NCBI GenBank assembly: GCA_903923395.1
Contig: CAIXXM010000005.1
Span: 1 to 47,906 of the forward strand
DNA length: 47,906 bases
From: an uncultured Acidobacteriia bacterium
GTDB taxonomy: Bacteria > Acidobacteriota > Terriglobia > Bryobacterales > Bryobacteraceae
Direction of reading: 5' to 3'
The notes below the pieces were generated by a model. That model saw only the letters and a program-made list of their open reading frames with translations, did no database searches and was not told the DNA's origin. A program made the translations under genes and the position numbers. Numbering within the stretch: position 1 is the stretch's first letter; every line of letters starts with the position of its first letter. Below are positions 9,307 to 17,696 of this stretch, piece by piece.

Positions 9307-9999
9307 CTAACCCTTCACACGGCAATGCTGGATATTCACCAGAATCTTGCCCGTGACCGGATGTCCAAACCGCGTTGCCGGACGGAAGCTGCTGTAGAGC
9401 ACCAGATTCCCGATCTCGAGCATCTCCGCGGCAGACACGTTGCCCTGCGGCGTAACATCGCGCACGCTGCCCTGGTCATCCACCGTCAATTGCACCAGCA
9501 TGTCTCTGCCCTCCTTCGCGGGGTGCGCATCGAACGGAGACAGATAGTCGAGCACGACTTCGGTGTAATATCCCTGCGGCGCGTCCATGCCGGGATAGTA
9601 ATCGATATGGAGAGCATCAATGATCACGAAGAAGCAAAGGAAAGAGGCGAGCAAGCCACCCGTTGCGGGAATTGCCAGCGGCTTCAACAAATTGTCGAAG
9701 GTCATCCGGGCGCGCACCATTGCTTCGTGCAGCCACTTCGCCACCGAATTGCGGAGCCTGCGGCGGGAATGTTCGCGGGAAGCCGCGACAGCGAGCCGCA
9801 CAGCCAACATCGGCGGAGGCGTCCTTCTTGGCAGGGACCGCAGACCTGCACTCAAAAACTTCACGTCGGATTCTTCCAACTGACAGGTCTTGCAAGATTC
9901 CAGATGTGCTTCCAGGCGGCTGCGCTTGTGCCGCGCGAGCCTGCCGGAAGCGAGGTCCCAGAGCTGATTCAGGTACGAATTGCAGTTTTGGTTTTCCAT
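9307..9999 (-). CDS. Zinc-finger anti-sigma factor, single-pass membrane protein
   Basis: This protein of about 230 residues has an N-terminal zf-HC2-type anti-sigma domain: C6, H32, C36 and C39 give the HxxxCxxC zinc site. A hydrophobic segment near residues 120-140 (PATGGLLASFLCFFVIIDAL) is a probable membrane span. A C-terminal extracytoplasmic domain follows with LVQLTVDDQGSVRDV and FRPATRFGHPVTG, resembling TonB C-terminal-like folds. The ATG at 9999 overlaps the sigma-factor stop as TGATG; a GTG three bases earlier is also possible. It probably sequesters the ECF sigma factor encoded just upstream until an envelope signal frees it. The signal is unknown. Confidence 0.82.
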   Translation of the reverse strand: MENQNCNSYLNQLWDLASGRLARHKRSRLEAHLESCKTCQLEESDVKFLSAGLRSLPRRTPPPMLAVRLAVAASREHSRRRLRNSVAKWLHEAMVRARMTFDNLLKPLAIPATGGLLASFLCFFVIIDALHIDYYPGMDAPQGYYTEVVLDYLSPFDAHPAKEGRDMLVQLTVDDQGSVRDVTPQGNVSAAEMLEIGNLVLYSSFRPATRFGHPVTGKILVNIQHCRVKG

Positions 10000-10667
10000 C
10001 ACTTCACCGGCCTCGGTACCAGTTGAATTGCAGGTTGGGGTGCGAGTCGCGCGGAGAGAGCTTTGCGCAGGGCTTCTCGGCCCCGGAGAATTCTTGATTT
10101 GACAGTGCCGATGGATACTTCCAAAATCTCGGCAATCTCTTCATAGGGAAGGTCTTCGATCTCGCGCAATACCAGCGCGGAGCGGAAGACCGGATTGATG
10201 CTTTCGAGCGCCTCTTCCAGCAGAAGCTGCGCCTCGCGGTTCATCGTGAAATCGAACGGTGTCTCGCCGGAATCGGTCAAAGCCCGCTCACGGGTTTCGT
10301 TATCCTCGAAGGTTTCGTCGAGCCCCGTTTCGCCGCGGCGGTGACGGAACAGCCAGCGCCTGCGGTTGTAAGATTCGTTGACAGCAATCCGGTACACCCA
10401 GGTTCTGAGGCTGCTCGAACCACGGAAGTTGGCCACATTGCGGAATACTTTGAGAAACACTTCCTGTACCACATCACAAGCATCTGCCTGATCATTCAGG
10501 AGGCGGTAAGCAAGATTGTAGACGGGGTTCTGGAAGCGCACAATCAGCTTTTCATAAGCCGACTGGTCACCGGCCTGCAGCGCGGCAATGAGCAACTGAT
10601 CTTCCCGGGCCGCTTCCGCGTCCGGTGTCAGGTTCGAATTGAGGTTGAGGTAGTAGGTTCCCGTCAC
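9999..10667 (-). CDS. ECF-family RNA polymerase sigma factor (RpoE-like)
   Basis: This 222-residue sigma factor directs RNA polymerase to a stress or envelope regulon. Region 2 spans about 36-105, with the ACDVVQEVFLKVFRN and LRTWVYRIAVN signatures. Region 4 spans about 148-200, with LREIEDLPYEEIAEIL and the recognition-helix segment IGTVKSRILRGRE. The stop overlaps the next gene, a zinc-finger anti-sigma factor, consistent with a coupled sigma/anti-sigma operon. About 70 bases separate it from the aldehyde dehydrogenase gene upstream, enough for an autoregulated promoter, though I could not identify one. Confidence 0.93.
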   Translation of the reverse strand: MTGTYYLNLNSNLTPDAEAAREDQLLIAALQAGDQSAYEKLIVRFQNPVYNLAYRLLNDQADACDVVQEVFLKVFRNVANFRGSSSLRTWVYRIAVNESYNRRRWLFRHRRGETGLDETFEDNETRERALTDSGETPFDFTMNREAQLLLEEALESINPVFRSALVLREIEDLPYEEIAEILEVSIGTVKSRILRGREALRKALSARLAPQPAIQLVPRPVK

Positions 10668-10736
10668 GGATTCCCCGAATAGCCTCCAAGGTAACAGACT
10701 CCGGGGGAGCCGCGAAAGTTCCCGGCTGCAATTTGA

Positions 10737-12245
10737 TTACAGGAAGTGGATTCCCTGTGCCAACGGCAGTGCGCCGGACCAGTTGATGGTCGTCGTCTGC
10801 CGCCGCATATAGGCCTGCCAAGAATCACTGCCCGCTTCCCTGCCGCCTCCCGTATCCTTTTCGCCGCCAAATGCCCCGCCGATCTCCGCTCCGCTCGTGC
10901 CAAGATTCACATTCGCGATCCCGCAATCACTGCCGACGTGGCTGAGGAAAATCTCGGCCGTAGTGAGGTTCCTGGTGAAGATGGCCGAGGAAAGGCCCTG
11001 CGGCACATCATTGTGCCAAGCCAGAACCTGCGCCAAGGTTTCGAATTCCGTCACGAACAACACGGGGGCGAACAGTTCCTTCTGCACAGCCGGCAGACCC
11101 GGGGGCGCAAGAACCAGAGTTGGTTCAGCAAAAGCGCCGCCCAAATGATTCCCTCCCCTGAGCACGGTTCCACCTTGCGCGCGAATTTCGTCGAGCGCAT
11201 TCAACATGCGGGCCACGGCGGCTTCGCTCGCCAGCGGACCCATCAAGGTCTCCGGCTCCATGGGGTTTCCAATGCGGATTTGCCCGTAGATCCGCCGCAA
11301 GTTTTCAATAAACTCCGCCGCGATACCCTGCTGCAAAAATAGACGCCGGGTGCTCGTGCAACGCTGGCCCGCCGTGCCAATCGCCCCGAACACGGTGGCG
11401 CGCAACGCAAGTTCCAGATCGGCATCATCCATCACAATGAGACCGTTGTTCCCACCCAATTCCAGCAGGGATTTCCCCAAACGTGCCGCAACACCCTGTG
11501 CGACGTGCCGGCCTACTTCCGTCGATCCCGTAAAACTCAGGAGCGGCAAACGCCGGTCATGGATCATCGCCTCGCCAATCTCTTCGTTCGACCCAATGAC
11601 CAGACTGAACACGCCATCGAAACCATGGCGGGTCATCACGCGGTTCACCAGATGCTGCACGGCGAGCGCGGTCAGCGGCGTCTGCGGCGACGGCTTCCAA
11701 ATCACCGTATTCCCGCAAACGGCCGCAACAAGCGCATTCCAGGCCCAGACCGCTACTGGAAAATTGAACGCAGTAATCACCCCGACCGGACCGAGCGGAT
11801 GCCAGTGCTCATACATCCTGTGCCCCGGCCGCTCACTGTGCATCGTCTTGCCATAGAGTTGGCGGGAGAGGCCCACCGCAAAGTCGGCAATATCGATCAT
11901 TTCCTGGACTTCGCCTTCACCCTCCGCGAGGATCTTGCCCATCTCCATCGTGACGAGCGCACCAAGCCAGCTCTTTGCGGCCCGCAGTTCTTCGCCAATC
12001 TGCCGGATGATCTCGCCGCGCTTCGGTGCAGGTGTCATCTGCCAGCGCGGAAATACATGGCTCGATTCAGCAACAACACGCTCATAGTCGCCCCGGGTTG
12101 CCTGACGGACTGAACCAAGCACCGAGCCAGTGTCCGGCGTCAGGGAGTCAATGACCGGACCGCTGGTCTCGATCCAGCGGATCGAACAGGCTCCCGGATT
12201 GGTCTGCTGCAAACCGAGTTGGGCAAAAAGATCTGATACGAGCAT
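10737..12245 (-). CDS. Aldehyde dehydrogenase, ALDH7 (aminoadipate-semialdehyde dehydrogenase) type
   Basis: This 502-residue NAD(P)-dependent enzyme contains FTGSTEVG (238-245), general base E262 in ELGGNN and nucleophile C296 in GTAGQRCTSTRR. The ELGGNN (rather than ELGGK) and GQRCT(S/T)(T/A)RR combination is diagnostic of the ALDH7/antiquitin group. That group oxidises alpha-aminoadipate semialdehyde, the piperideine-6-carboxylate equivalent, to aminoadipate in lysine breakdown. The C-terminal GGEKDTGGGREAGSDSWQAYMRRQT segment is also typical. No other lysine-catabolism gene is nearby, so the substrate is inferred from family alone. Confidence 0.9.
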   Translation of the reverse strand: MLVSDLFAQLGLQQTNPGACSIRWIETSGPVIDSLTPDTGSVLGSVRQATRGDYERVVAESSHVFPRWQMTPAPKRGEIIRQIGEELRAAKSWLGALVTMEMGKILAEGEGEVQEMIDIADFAVGLSRQLYGKTMHSERPGHRMYEHWHPLGPVGVITAFNFPVAVWAWNALVAAVCGNTVIWKPSPQTPLTALAVQHLVNRVMTRHGFDGVFSLVIGSNEEIGEAMIHDRRLPLLSFTGSTEVGRHVAQGVAARLGKSLLELGGNNGLIVMDDADLELALRATVFGAIGTAGQRCTSTRRLFLQQGIAAEFIENLRRIYGQIRIGNPMEPETLMGPLASEAAVARMLNALDEIRAQGGTVLRGGNHLGGAFAEPTLVLAPPGLPAVQKELFAPVLFVTEFETLAQVLAWHNDVPQGLSSAIFTRNLTTAEIFLSHVGSDCGIANVNLGTSGAEIGGAFGGEKDTGGGREAGSDSWQAYMRRQTTTINWSGALPLAQGIHFL

Positions 12246-12271
12246 TCCGAGTCAGGATACATGGCGCAGGT

Positions 12272-14248
12272 CTACTGCACCAACACCTTGTGCGCACCCC
12301 TGGGTAAGAGGACGGCGCAACCAACTGTATCCCTGCACTGTACAGCTACCGGAACACCCCCTACCTCCAAACGCTGCGGCGGCCTGTCAAACCGCGCTAT
12401 TGCCCGGCTTTCACTCGTGTATTCGAATTGCAGCCGCTTGCTCTGGTCATAGGCCGCCCTTCGCAGCGCAGCATTCAAATCCACCAGCCGGACTGCATCC
12501 CGGCGGGGCGCCGGCTCCACCACATGCACGCCTGCGGGCAAACGAATCATACCGTTCGAAATCGCGGGCCACGGCTGTCCATCCACAAGCGCACCTTCAC
12601 CGGGCCAGCGCATTTCCACCCCATAAGGCGAATCAACCGTGACCTTCCGCTTCTCCTGGACCACACTCGTCACCACAGCGGACGATGCCGGCAGCAACTG
12701 CAGATCCGGCTTCAAAATACTGTTCTCGAAGTACAGCGCCACTCGGTGAAACGCACTGGACGCGAGATGGACCAGTTCATAAAGCTCCAGGCCGGTCTGC
12801 TGTTTGGTGGGATAAACATCCTGATAACGGTCCACGATGTTGATATCGATCGCCAGTTTCTCTGTATGCCCGGTGAGCGGTTGATAGCGCTTGGCGATTT
12901 CCGGATACCGCTGCGGCCCCAAGTTCCAGACCGTCGCCGGGTCTTCAATCAGGAACGAGAACGAATGCGAATCGAGCAGCGGCAAAACACGCGCCGCATC
13001 CGCACCGATGGAATCCGTCATCCCCGTGTCGAAGCGGTCATCCACATGGGTCAGAACAATGTCGAGATCCGGCCGGAAGCTGCGGAATCCCTCCACCGCA
13101 ACAAGCCACTCCTGCTGCATGTTCCGCGCCAGTCCAGCCCGCCAGTCAAGGAATTTGCGAAGTGACGCAGCATCATTGTGCTTCCCCCAAATCTCTATGG
13201 GGTCCCAGCCAGCGGCGGACTGGAACTGCTGGCGCGCATCGTCATTCATCGGCGTAAACCGCGCTGGATTCGAAGCACCTTCGAGCGACTCGAAATACAA
13301 CTCCGCCAGGTTCACACCATCCCAGTCGAAGCCCCGGATCATCTGCTCCAACCCTTTACGGATGGCTGCCGTGCACTCCCTGTTCTGCAGGTTCATCAAT
13401 TTCCGCCAGTCCAGTTGCGCGTCTTGCAGCGCAGCCGTCTTTTCGCGCCATTCTGGATGCGCATTCCAGAAGGTTTCGGAAACATGTGGCAGTTCCACCC
13501 ATGCGTAAACCAGGACGCCATGGCGATGGCAGGCGGCGATCAAGCGCTGCAGGTAATGATCATCGCGGTCGCCGTCATAGAAGTGCCAGGCAGCGACATG
13601 GAGGGCGGAAATACCTGCGTCGCGCCATCGCTGGGCGAGATAGTCGAGGTCGGCGCGGGTGCGGTAGGAGTAATCGAAGAAGGCCCAGAGCCGTGAATCG
13701 CGAAAAGCGGGCTGTACACCCAAGCTATACAGCGATTGCAGAAGATACGGGAACCGCTCATACCCGTTCTTCCCCGGACTCGCCGCCAGCCACAGAACCG
13801 CGCCGGCGCCGATCTTCATGCCCGCTGTCAGAGGAGCCTTCGACCAATGCTCCCTGGCAAAGACGTGCGCCTGCCGGGGCAACTCATAAACGGGGATTTC
13901 AAGCTTGCGCTCCCAAATGATCGGGATTGCGGGGTTGTTCTCGTCATCCACATGAACAGCCTGCACCGTCTCGGTCTTGGGCCGGAAGCCCAAGCTGGCA
14001 GCCAGCGGGGAAGAACCTTCCAGCACCAGGACCGCACCGCCTTCCACGCGCGCGCGCCAATCCGCGGCAGCGGGTGTTCCCGGCAATGCCACAAAGATAT
14101 CGGCTGCGGGAGCAGGGCCCGGTAAGTGTCCGCCAGACGACAGGATCAACGGCCAGGCACCACCAGCGGCAGGATTCCCAATGACCGTAAATGTGCCCGC
14201 CTGCGCCAGCACCGCACAGAAACACAGCCAACTATTTCGTAAACGCAT
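12272..14248 (-). CDS. Secreted TIM-barrel glycoside-hydrolase-like protein
   Basis: This 658-residue protein has a signal peptide (MRLRNSWLCFCAVLAQA). Residues 20-190 look like a Rossmann or amidotransferase-like domain. Residues 195-440 look like a (beta/alpha)8 barrel, with ISALHVAAWHF (213-223), VLVYAWVELPHV (246-257) and FDWDGVNLAELYFE (307-320). In barrel glycosidases, strand-end Asp/Glu residues such as those in the last segment are the usual catalytic or substrate ligands. The overall plan recalls the glycosidase domains of exopolysaccharide-export proteins such as PgaB or PelA. A beta-sandwich-like C-terminus follows. It overlaps the upstream TPR/beta-barrel gene by 17 bases, so the two are almost certainly co-translated. 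The family is not recognised with certainty. Confidence 0.7.
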   Translation of the reverse strand: MRLRNSWLCFCAVLAQAGTFTVIGNPAAGGAWPLILSSGGHLPGPAPAADIFVALPGTPAAADWRARVEGGAVLVLEGSSPLAASLGFRPKTETVQAVHVDDENNPAIPIIWERKLEIPVYELPRQAHVFAREHWSKAPLTAGMKIGAGAVLWLAASPGKNGYERFPYLLQSLYSLGVQPAFRDSRLWAFFDYSYRTRADLDYLAQRWRDAGISALHVAAWHFYDGDRDDHYLQRLIAACHRHGVLVYAWVELPHVSETFWNAHPEWREKTAALQDAQLDWRKLMNLQNRECTAAIRKGLEQMIRGFDWDGVNLAELYFESLEGASNPARFTPMNDDARQQFQSAAGWDPIEIWGKHNDAASLRKFLDWRAGLARNMQQEWLVAVEGFRSFRPDLDIVLTHVDDRFDTGMTDSIGADAARVLPLLDSHSFSFLIEDPATVWNLGPQRYPEIAKRYQPLTGHTEKLAIDINIVDRYQDVYPTKQQTGLELYELVHLASSAFHRVALYFENSILKPDLQLLPASSAVVTSVVQEKRKVTVDSPYGVEMRWPGEGALVDGQPWPAISNGMIRLPAGVHVVEPAPRRDAVRLVDLNAALRRAAYDQSKRLQFEYTSESRAIARFDRPPQRLEVGGVPVAVQCRDTVGCAVLLPRGAHKVLVQ

Positions 14249-16247
14249 ACCAGACCCCCGCGCGAAGATCCCAGAAGTTCGGACGTCTGGGGTTGTTGAT
14301 GTTGGTGAGATAGATGCCCCGAATCATGGAAGTCGTGAACGCGAACGAAGGAGGCGCTTTCGCGGGCCGCAGGCGTATGCCGGGCCCCGTTTCGATGAAG
14401 TTGGCCCAATACTGATGTTCTGCGTCCACCGTCGCGTTCCAATTCCAGAAGACTTGGGCACGAAGCGGTGCGGGTGGTGCTGTCCAACCGGTTTTGTTCT
14501 GGATCACATTCAACCAGTCATTGTTGAACTGGCTCACATAGACACTGTCGAGGTTGGCCTCATGAAAGAATCCGGTTTTCCCAGAGAGAATCGAGGCGCC
14601 CCGCGATCGACTCCACGCCACGCCCCCGCGAATATCTTTGCTCGCGGTCTTATACACATAGCCGAGGGAGCTGCCGGCTTCGAACCAACCCGTCATGCCA
14701 TGCCAGTACCTGGTGGCGACGCCAGCCGCGAGAATGAATGAGCTCTCGGAAAGCGTCTGCGTCACGCGTCCCTGGGTATAAACCCGCGTATCCCCCACGA
14801 AGCGAACCGAGAGATAAGGCCGGATAGGCAAATCGCCCCATTTGATCTCGGACTTCACTTGTCCATAGCCAAACAAGTCGCTCCAGCGCGTGGAATACAT
14901 GGGCGCGATCCAGACAGTGGTGCGAATCCGCTCGAGTCCCGGCAGCAGACTCCGGTAGGCTTTGTCTGCTTCGCCTGCAACCTGGGAATCTGCTGACTTG
15001 CGGGCAATTCCGAACCAGCGCAGGGCCTCTGCATCATCGTGCAGCATATTGTTGGTCCAGCCCAGTTTGAGAGCGATTTCTGCATCGACCGGATTCGCCT
15101 CGCGGGCCTGCCGGTAATAGTGCAGCGCATCTTTGAGGAAGCCGCTGTCATAGCTGCGTGCCGCCAGGATGCGCGGATCAACCGCATTTGGCTCGGTCGC
15201 GCTGCGGTCTTCGAGAATCGTTGGCTGATTCAAGGCCATTCGAATGCGGTTTGCAACAACGGGCGGCGCATTTTTCAGCACCAGATCGAAGAGAGGCGCA
15301 GCTTTAATTTCTTCCTTGTCGCGCAGGTAGAGCAGGCCCAGTTGTGCGGCCGCCACATAGTCATCCGGAGTTTGTTCCAGAATCTGTTCGAACTCCCGTT
15401 TGGCTGCGTCAGGAGAACTCTGTCCCTTTTCCGCCATGCTCAACAGCAGATACGCGAGTTCCCTGTGCAACTCCACATTCTTCGGATCCAGCGCCAGCGC
15501 ATTGCGGAACTCGTAGACATAGGGATAGCGCTCCGGCAGTTTTTCCCTCGCGAGTTCCGCCGCGCGCATTTCGCCTCCCCGCGAAGCAGCCAGCAGCGCC
15601 GCATGTGCGCCTTCGGGATTATTCCGCGCCTCCTCCACCCTGGCGAGATCGAGCAATACAGACTTGCGCTCCGTCAAGAGCTGATAGGCCGCCAGGTAGT
15701 TCGCGGCAGCCAGGGCGAATTCCTCACGCATCTCCGCGAGTTGGGCCAGTTCGAAGTGTGCGCTGAACGTGGGCTTTGAGGTGGCCAGGACAGTCTTCCA
15801 ACGGGCGATTCCGGACACCAGCGGGGCATCGATGTTCTGGAACGCCTGGAGTGCCGTGGCGCGGCTTGCCGGGTCGCCCGTTTCGCTGATGCGCTGGAAG
15901 ATGCGGCGGGACTCCGCCTTGCGGGAAGGTCCGTCCTCTTTTGCTTCATATAAGAGAAATGCGTATTCCAGAGCTGTATGTAAATCAGCAGAATCCAGTT
16001 TTACGGCAACGCCGAATTCTTCCCTCGCTCCGTCAGTATCTCCGGTCTTTAGTAGCGTGTATGCAAGATTTTTATGGATGTCAGTCCGTTGCGGTGATAA
16101 CTTGGCCGCAGCGCGGAAGGCTGTAACGGCAGCGTCATAATCCTTTGTTTTCAGGGCCTCAAACGCGCGGGCCAGATCGTTATACGCCGGATCAGGGGAC
16201 TGGCCGCACAATAATGTTGCGGCAAGCAAGTAATAACAAAAGCGCAT
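14232..16247 (-). CDS. TPR-repeat outer-membrane protein with C-terminal beta-barrel
   Basis: This 671-residue protein has a short signal peptide (MRFCYYLLAATLLCGQ). Residues about 22-430 form many TPR helical pairs (for example DYDAAVTAFRAAAKLSPQ and NLAYTLLKTGDTDGA). From about 455, alternating-hydrophobicity strands ending DLRAGVWYAFTK suggest a 12-16-strand barrel, similar to the C-terminal domain of NfrA-like proteins. TPR-plus-barrel proteins (PgaA, PelB, BcsC) form the outer-membrane port for exopolysaccharides, and the overlapping downstream gene encodes a glycosidase-like protein. A strong GGAGGTG Shine-Dalgarno sequence sits 4 bases before the start. No synthase gene is present in the window. 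Confidence 0.75.
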   Translation of the reverse strand: MRFCYYLLAATLLCGQSPDPAYNDLARAFEALKTKDYDAAVTAFRAAAKLSPQRTDIHKNLAYTLLKTGDTDGAREEFGVAVKLDSADLHTALEYAFLLYEAKEDGPSRKAESRRIFQRISETGDPASRATALQAFQNIDAPLVSGIARWKTVLATSKPTFSAHFELAQLAEMREEFALAAANYLAAYQLLTERKSVLLDLARVEEARNNPEGAHAALLAASRGGEMRAAELAREKLPERYPYVYEFRNALALDPKNVELHRELAYLLLSMAEKGQSSPDAAKREFEQILEQTPDDYVAAAQLGLLYLRDKEEIKAAPLFDLVLKNAPPVVANRIRMALNQPTILEDRSATEPNAVDPRILAARSYDSGFLKDALHYYRQAREANPVDAEIALKLGWTNNMLHDDAEALRWFGIARKSADSQVAGEADKAYRSLLPGLERIRTTVWIAPMYSTRWSDLFGYGQVKSEIKWGDLPIRPYLSVRFVGDTRVYTQGRVTQTLSESSFILAAGVATRYWHGMTGWFEAGSSLGYVYKTASKDIRGGVAWSRSRGASILSGKTGFFHEANLDSVYVSQFNNDWLNVIQNKTGWTAPPAPLRAQVFWNWNATVDAEHQYWANFIETGPGIRLRPAKAPPSFAFTTSMIRGIYLTNINNPRRPNFWDLRAGVWYAFTK

Positions 16248-16602
16248 GACACCTCCACGGAAGTGTAGTGCCGGTTACAGGGAAAGATTCGCAAATATTT
16301 TTATCGTGGTCATTGCGAGAATCGATTTCCATTTCCATCAGGGGTTTGTAAGGATAGAGTTGTGAGGAGCGCTGCTCCCCACCCCTGACAGAGAAGACCG
16401 GCGTGCCTGAGACAAGAGGTCCCTCGCATCCGGCTTGCAGCGAAGGCCCGGTTACCGTGTAATAACGGTCTCGCCTTCATCCCCTGGACTGTGCACTGCC
16501 TACCGGCATAAGCACTGTCACCCGTCCGTCCGCATTGCGGAAAGCATGCGGAGACATTCTTGGCCACAAGTGTGCGCCAACCGCAATTTGAAAGGAAAAG
16601 TA
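16248..16602. other. 355-bp intergenic region between TPR gene and small secreted protein gene
   Basis: I see no convincing gene here. The left end serves as the leader of the minus-strand TPR gene (GGAGGTG near 16254). The right end leads into the plus-strand small secreted protein. Short inverted repeats are visible: GGAGC-GCT-GCTCC at 16366-16378 and ACCGT-N6-ACGGT at 16454-16469. Either could be an operator or a leader-RNA hairpin. I did not recognise a known riboswitch class. Confidence 0.5.
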
Positions 16603-16980
16603 ATGAAAATCGCAGCCCGTTTTGTCTCCATCCTCTCCCTTGCCGCCCTGTCCCTCGGACTCGGCACGGCAGGTGCGCAGGATATCCAGACCGTAACGGT
16701 CAAGTTCCCCTTCTCCGTCACCGTCGGCAGCCGCACGCTGCCCGCAGGCGACTACACCATTAGCACCTTTGATTTTTCGAGCGATGCCCCGATCTTCCTG
16801 GTTCGCGGCGCACACGGCAGCGCGATTGCTTTCGCCACTGCCCGCACCGAAGCCGCTCCGCATACGCTGACAAAAGATGATGTGGTGCTCGCTGTGGATG
16901 GTGACAAGCACATCCTGACCCAGGTTCGCCTGCAGGATACCGACAGCGTGTACGAAATCGTCCGCCCCTCGAAGAAGTAA
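16603..16980 (+). CDS. Small secreted hypothetical protein (FPF...LPAGDY family)
   Basis: This 125-residue protein has a clear signal peptide (MKIAARFVSILSLAALSLGLGTAGAQ) followed by a compact beta-rich domain with VKFPFSVTVGSRTLPAGDYTIS and a C-terminal EIVRPSKK. The start at 16603 is chosen because AAGGAAA precedes it at the right spacing and the signal peptide begins there; an upstream in-frame start at 16435 would add an uncharged, non-signal leader. Proteins of this pattern are common in Acidobacteriota, often short and abundant, but no function is established to my knowledge. It is monocistronic, with its own terminator directly after the stop. Confidence 0.8.
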   Translation: MKIAARFVSILSLAALSLGLGTAGAQDIQTVTVKFPFSVTVGSRTLPAGDYTISTFDFSSDAPIFLVRGAHGSAIAFATARTEAAPHTLTKDDVVLAVDGDKHILTQVRLQDTDSVYEIVRPSKK

Positions 16981-16987
16981 CTTGCAT

Positions 16988-17043
16988 GGAAACGGGCCCT
17001 GCCGCGGGAAGATCTCCCCTGCTGCGGCTGGGCCCGTTTTTTT
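16988..17043 (+). terminator. Rho-independent terminator after the small secreted protein gene
   Basis: Ten bases after the stop, AACGGGCCC (16991-16999) pairs with GGGCCCGTT (17030-17038), and the internal segments TGCCGC and GCGGCT extend the stem. A run of seven T follows (17037-17043). The T-run abuts the stop codon of the convergent PIN toxin gene at 17042-17044, so termination occurs right at the convergent boundary. Confidence 0.88.
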
Positions 17044-17428
17044 ACCAGATTCGAACGACGTGAAACTCGTCGAAGACTGCATCCACGCTGATCACGGGCA
17101 TATTTTCCGCCTGTGATTGCGCGATCAGCATGCGGTCAAAGGGGTCTCTATGTTCCCCTGGCAGCAAGCCCGCCCGCTGCGCATGATTCAACCGGACAGG
17201 CAGATCCTTGAACGCGAGCACTGGAATCACATCCCCGAAACTCATCGCCAGGACCTCTGCCCCGGGCCACTTCCCCAAGCGCACTTTTGTCGAGATTTCC
17301 CAACCCGTCACCGCGCTGACGTAGACCTCATTTTCAAAGCTGGCAATCACCGAACGGGCCTTCGCGCTCAGCTTCGGGTCATCCGTCGCCCACCAGACAA
17401 ACGTGTGGGTATCCAGCAGCACCTTCAC
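17042..17428 (-). CDS. PIN-domain ribonuclease toxin (VapC-like)
   Basis: This 128-residue type II toxin is predicted to be an Mg-dependent RNase. The acidic PIN residues are visible in LLDTHTFVWW (D6), SAVTGWEIS (Glu), DPFDRMLIAQ (Asp) and VISVDAVFD (Asp). The start is a GTG three bases after the stop of the Phd-like antitoxin gene, giving a classical antitoxin-first operon. The LLDTHTFVWW and HRDPFDR motifs place it in the PIN subgroup usually paired with Phd/YefM-type antitoxins. It was probably acquired as a small mobile module and looks intact. Confidence 0.9.
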   Translation of the reverse strand: MKVLLDTHTFVWWATDDPKLSAKARSVIASFENEVYVSAVTGWEISTKVRLGKWPGAEVLAMSFGDVIPVLAFKDLPVRLNHAQRAGLLPGEHRDPFDRMLIAQSQAENMPVISVDAVFDEFHVVRIW

Positions 17429-17431
17429 CAG

Positions 17432-17659
17432 CTATTCCCAGGCTTCCAATTCAGCTTCCGGAAGCGGGTCAAAGTAGAAGGCATCCGGCAATGAAACAGA
17501 GTTCTTCAGCAACCCCGGCGTGCGTTTGCCCGGGCCCTTTTTCACAGGCACCAGGCGCAGCACCTCTGTCTTGCCCCGGGAAATGATGACCTCTTCCCCG
17601 CGTTCTGCCTGCTCAATGAACTTCGACAGGTGGGTTTTTGCTTCGTGAACCGTTGGCAT
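17432..17659 (-). CDS. Phd/YefM-family antitoxin
   Basis: This 75-residue antitoxin has a DNA-binding N-terminal half (VHEAKTHLSKFIEQAERGEEVIISRGKTEVLRLVP), the classic Phd fold, followed by a disordered acidic toxin-binding tail (FDPLPEAELEAWE). It is upstream of the PIN toxin by three bases and would repress the pair together with the toxin. Repeated CTTAG/CTAAG half-sites just before the start codon are the likely operator. Confidence 0.9.
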   Translation of the reverse strand: MPTVHEAKTHLSKFIEQAERGEEVIISRGKTEVLRLVPVKKGPGKRTPGLLKNSVSLPDAFYFDPLPEAELEAWE

Positions 17660-17662
17660 GTG

Positions 17663-17682
17663 CTTAGCTAAGTAAATCTTAG
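17663..17682 (-). promoter_or_regulatory. Candidate operator of the PIN/Phd module: CTTAG half-sites
   Basis: A perfect 10-bp palindrome CTTAGCTAAG (17663-17672) is followed after five bases by a third half-site CTTAG (17678-17682). The array begins 3 bp upstream of the antitoxin ATG. Phd/YefM dimers bind short palindromes at this position in known modules, so autoregulation is a reasonable inference. Confidence 0.45.
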
Positions 17683-17696
17683 TCCACCCAAAAGCT

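Noticed and set aside
16454-16469. Possible riboswitch near the small secreted protein gene
   Set aside because: The short hairpin and surrounding bases did not match a riboswitch class I know, so only an inverted repeat is noted.
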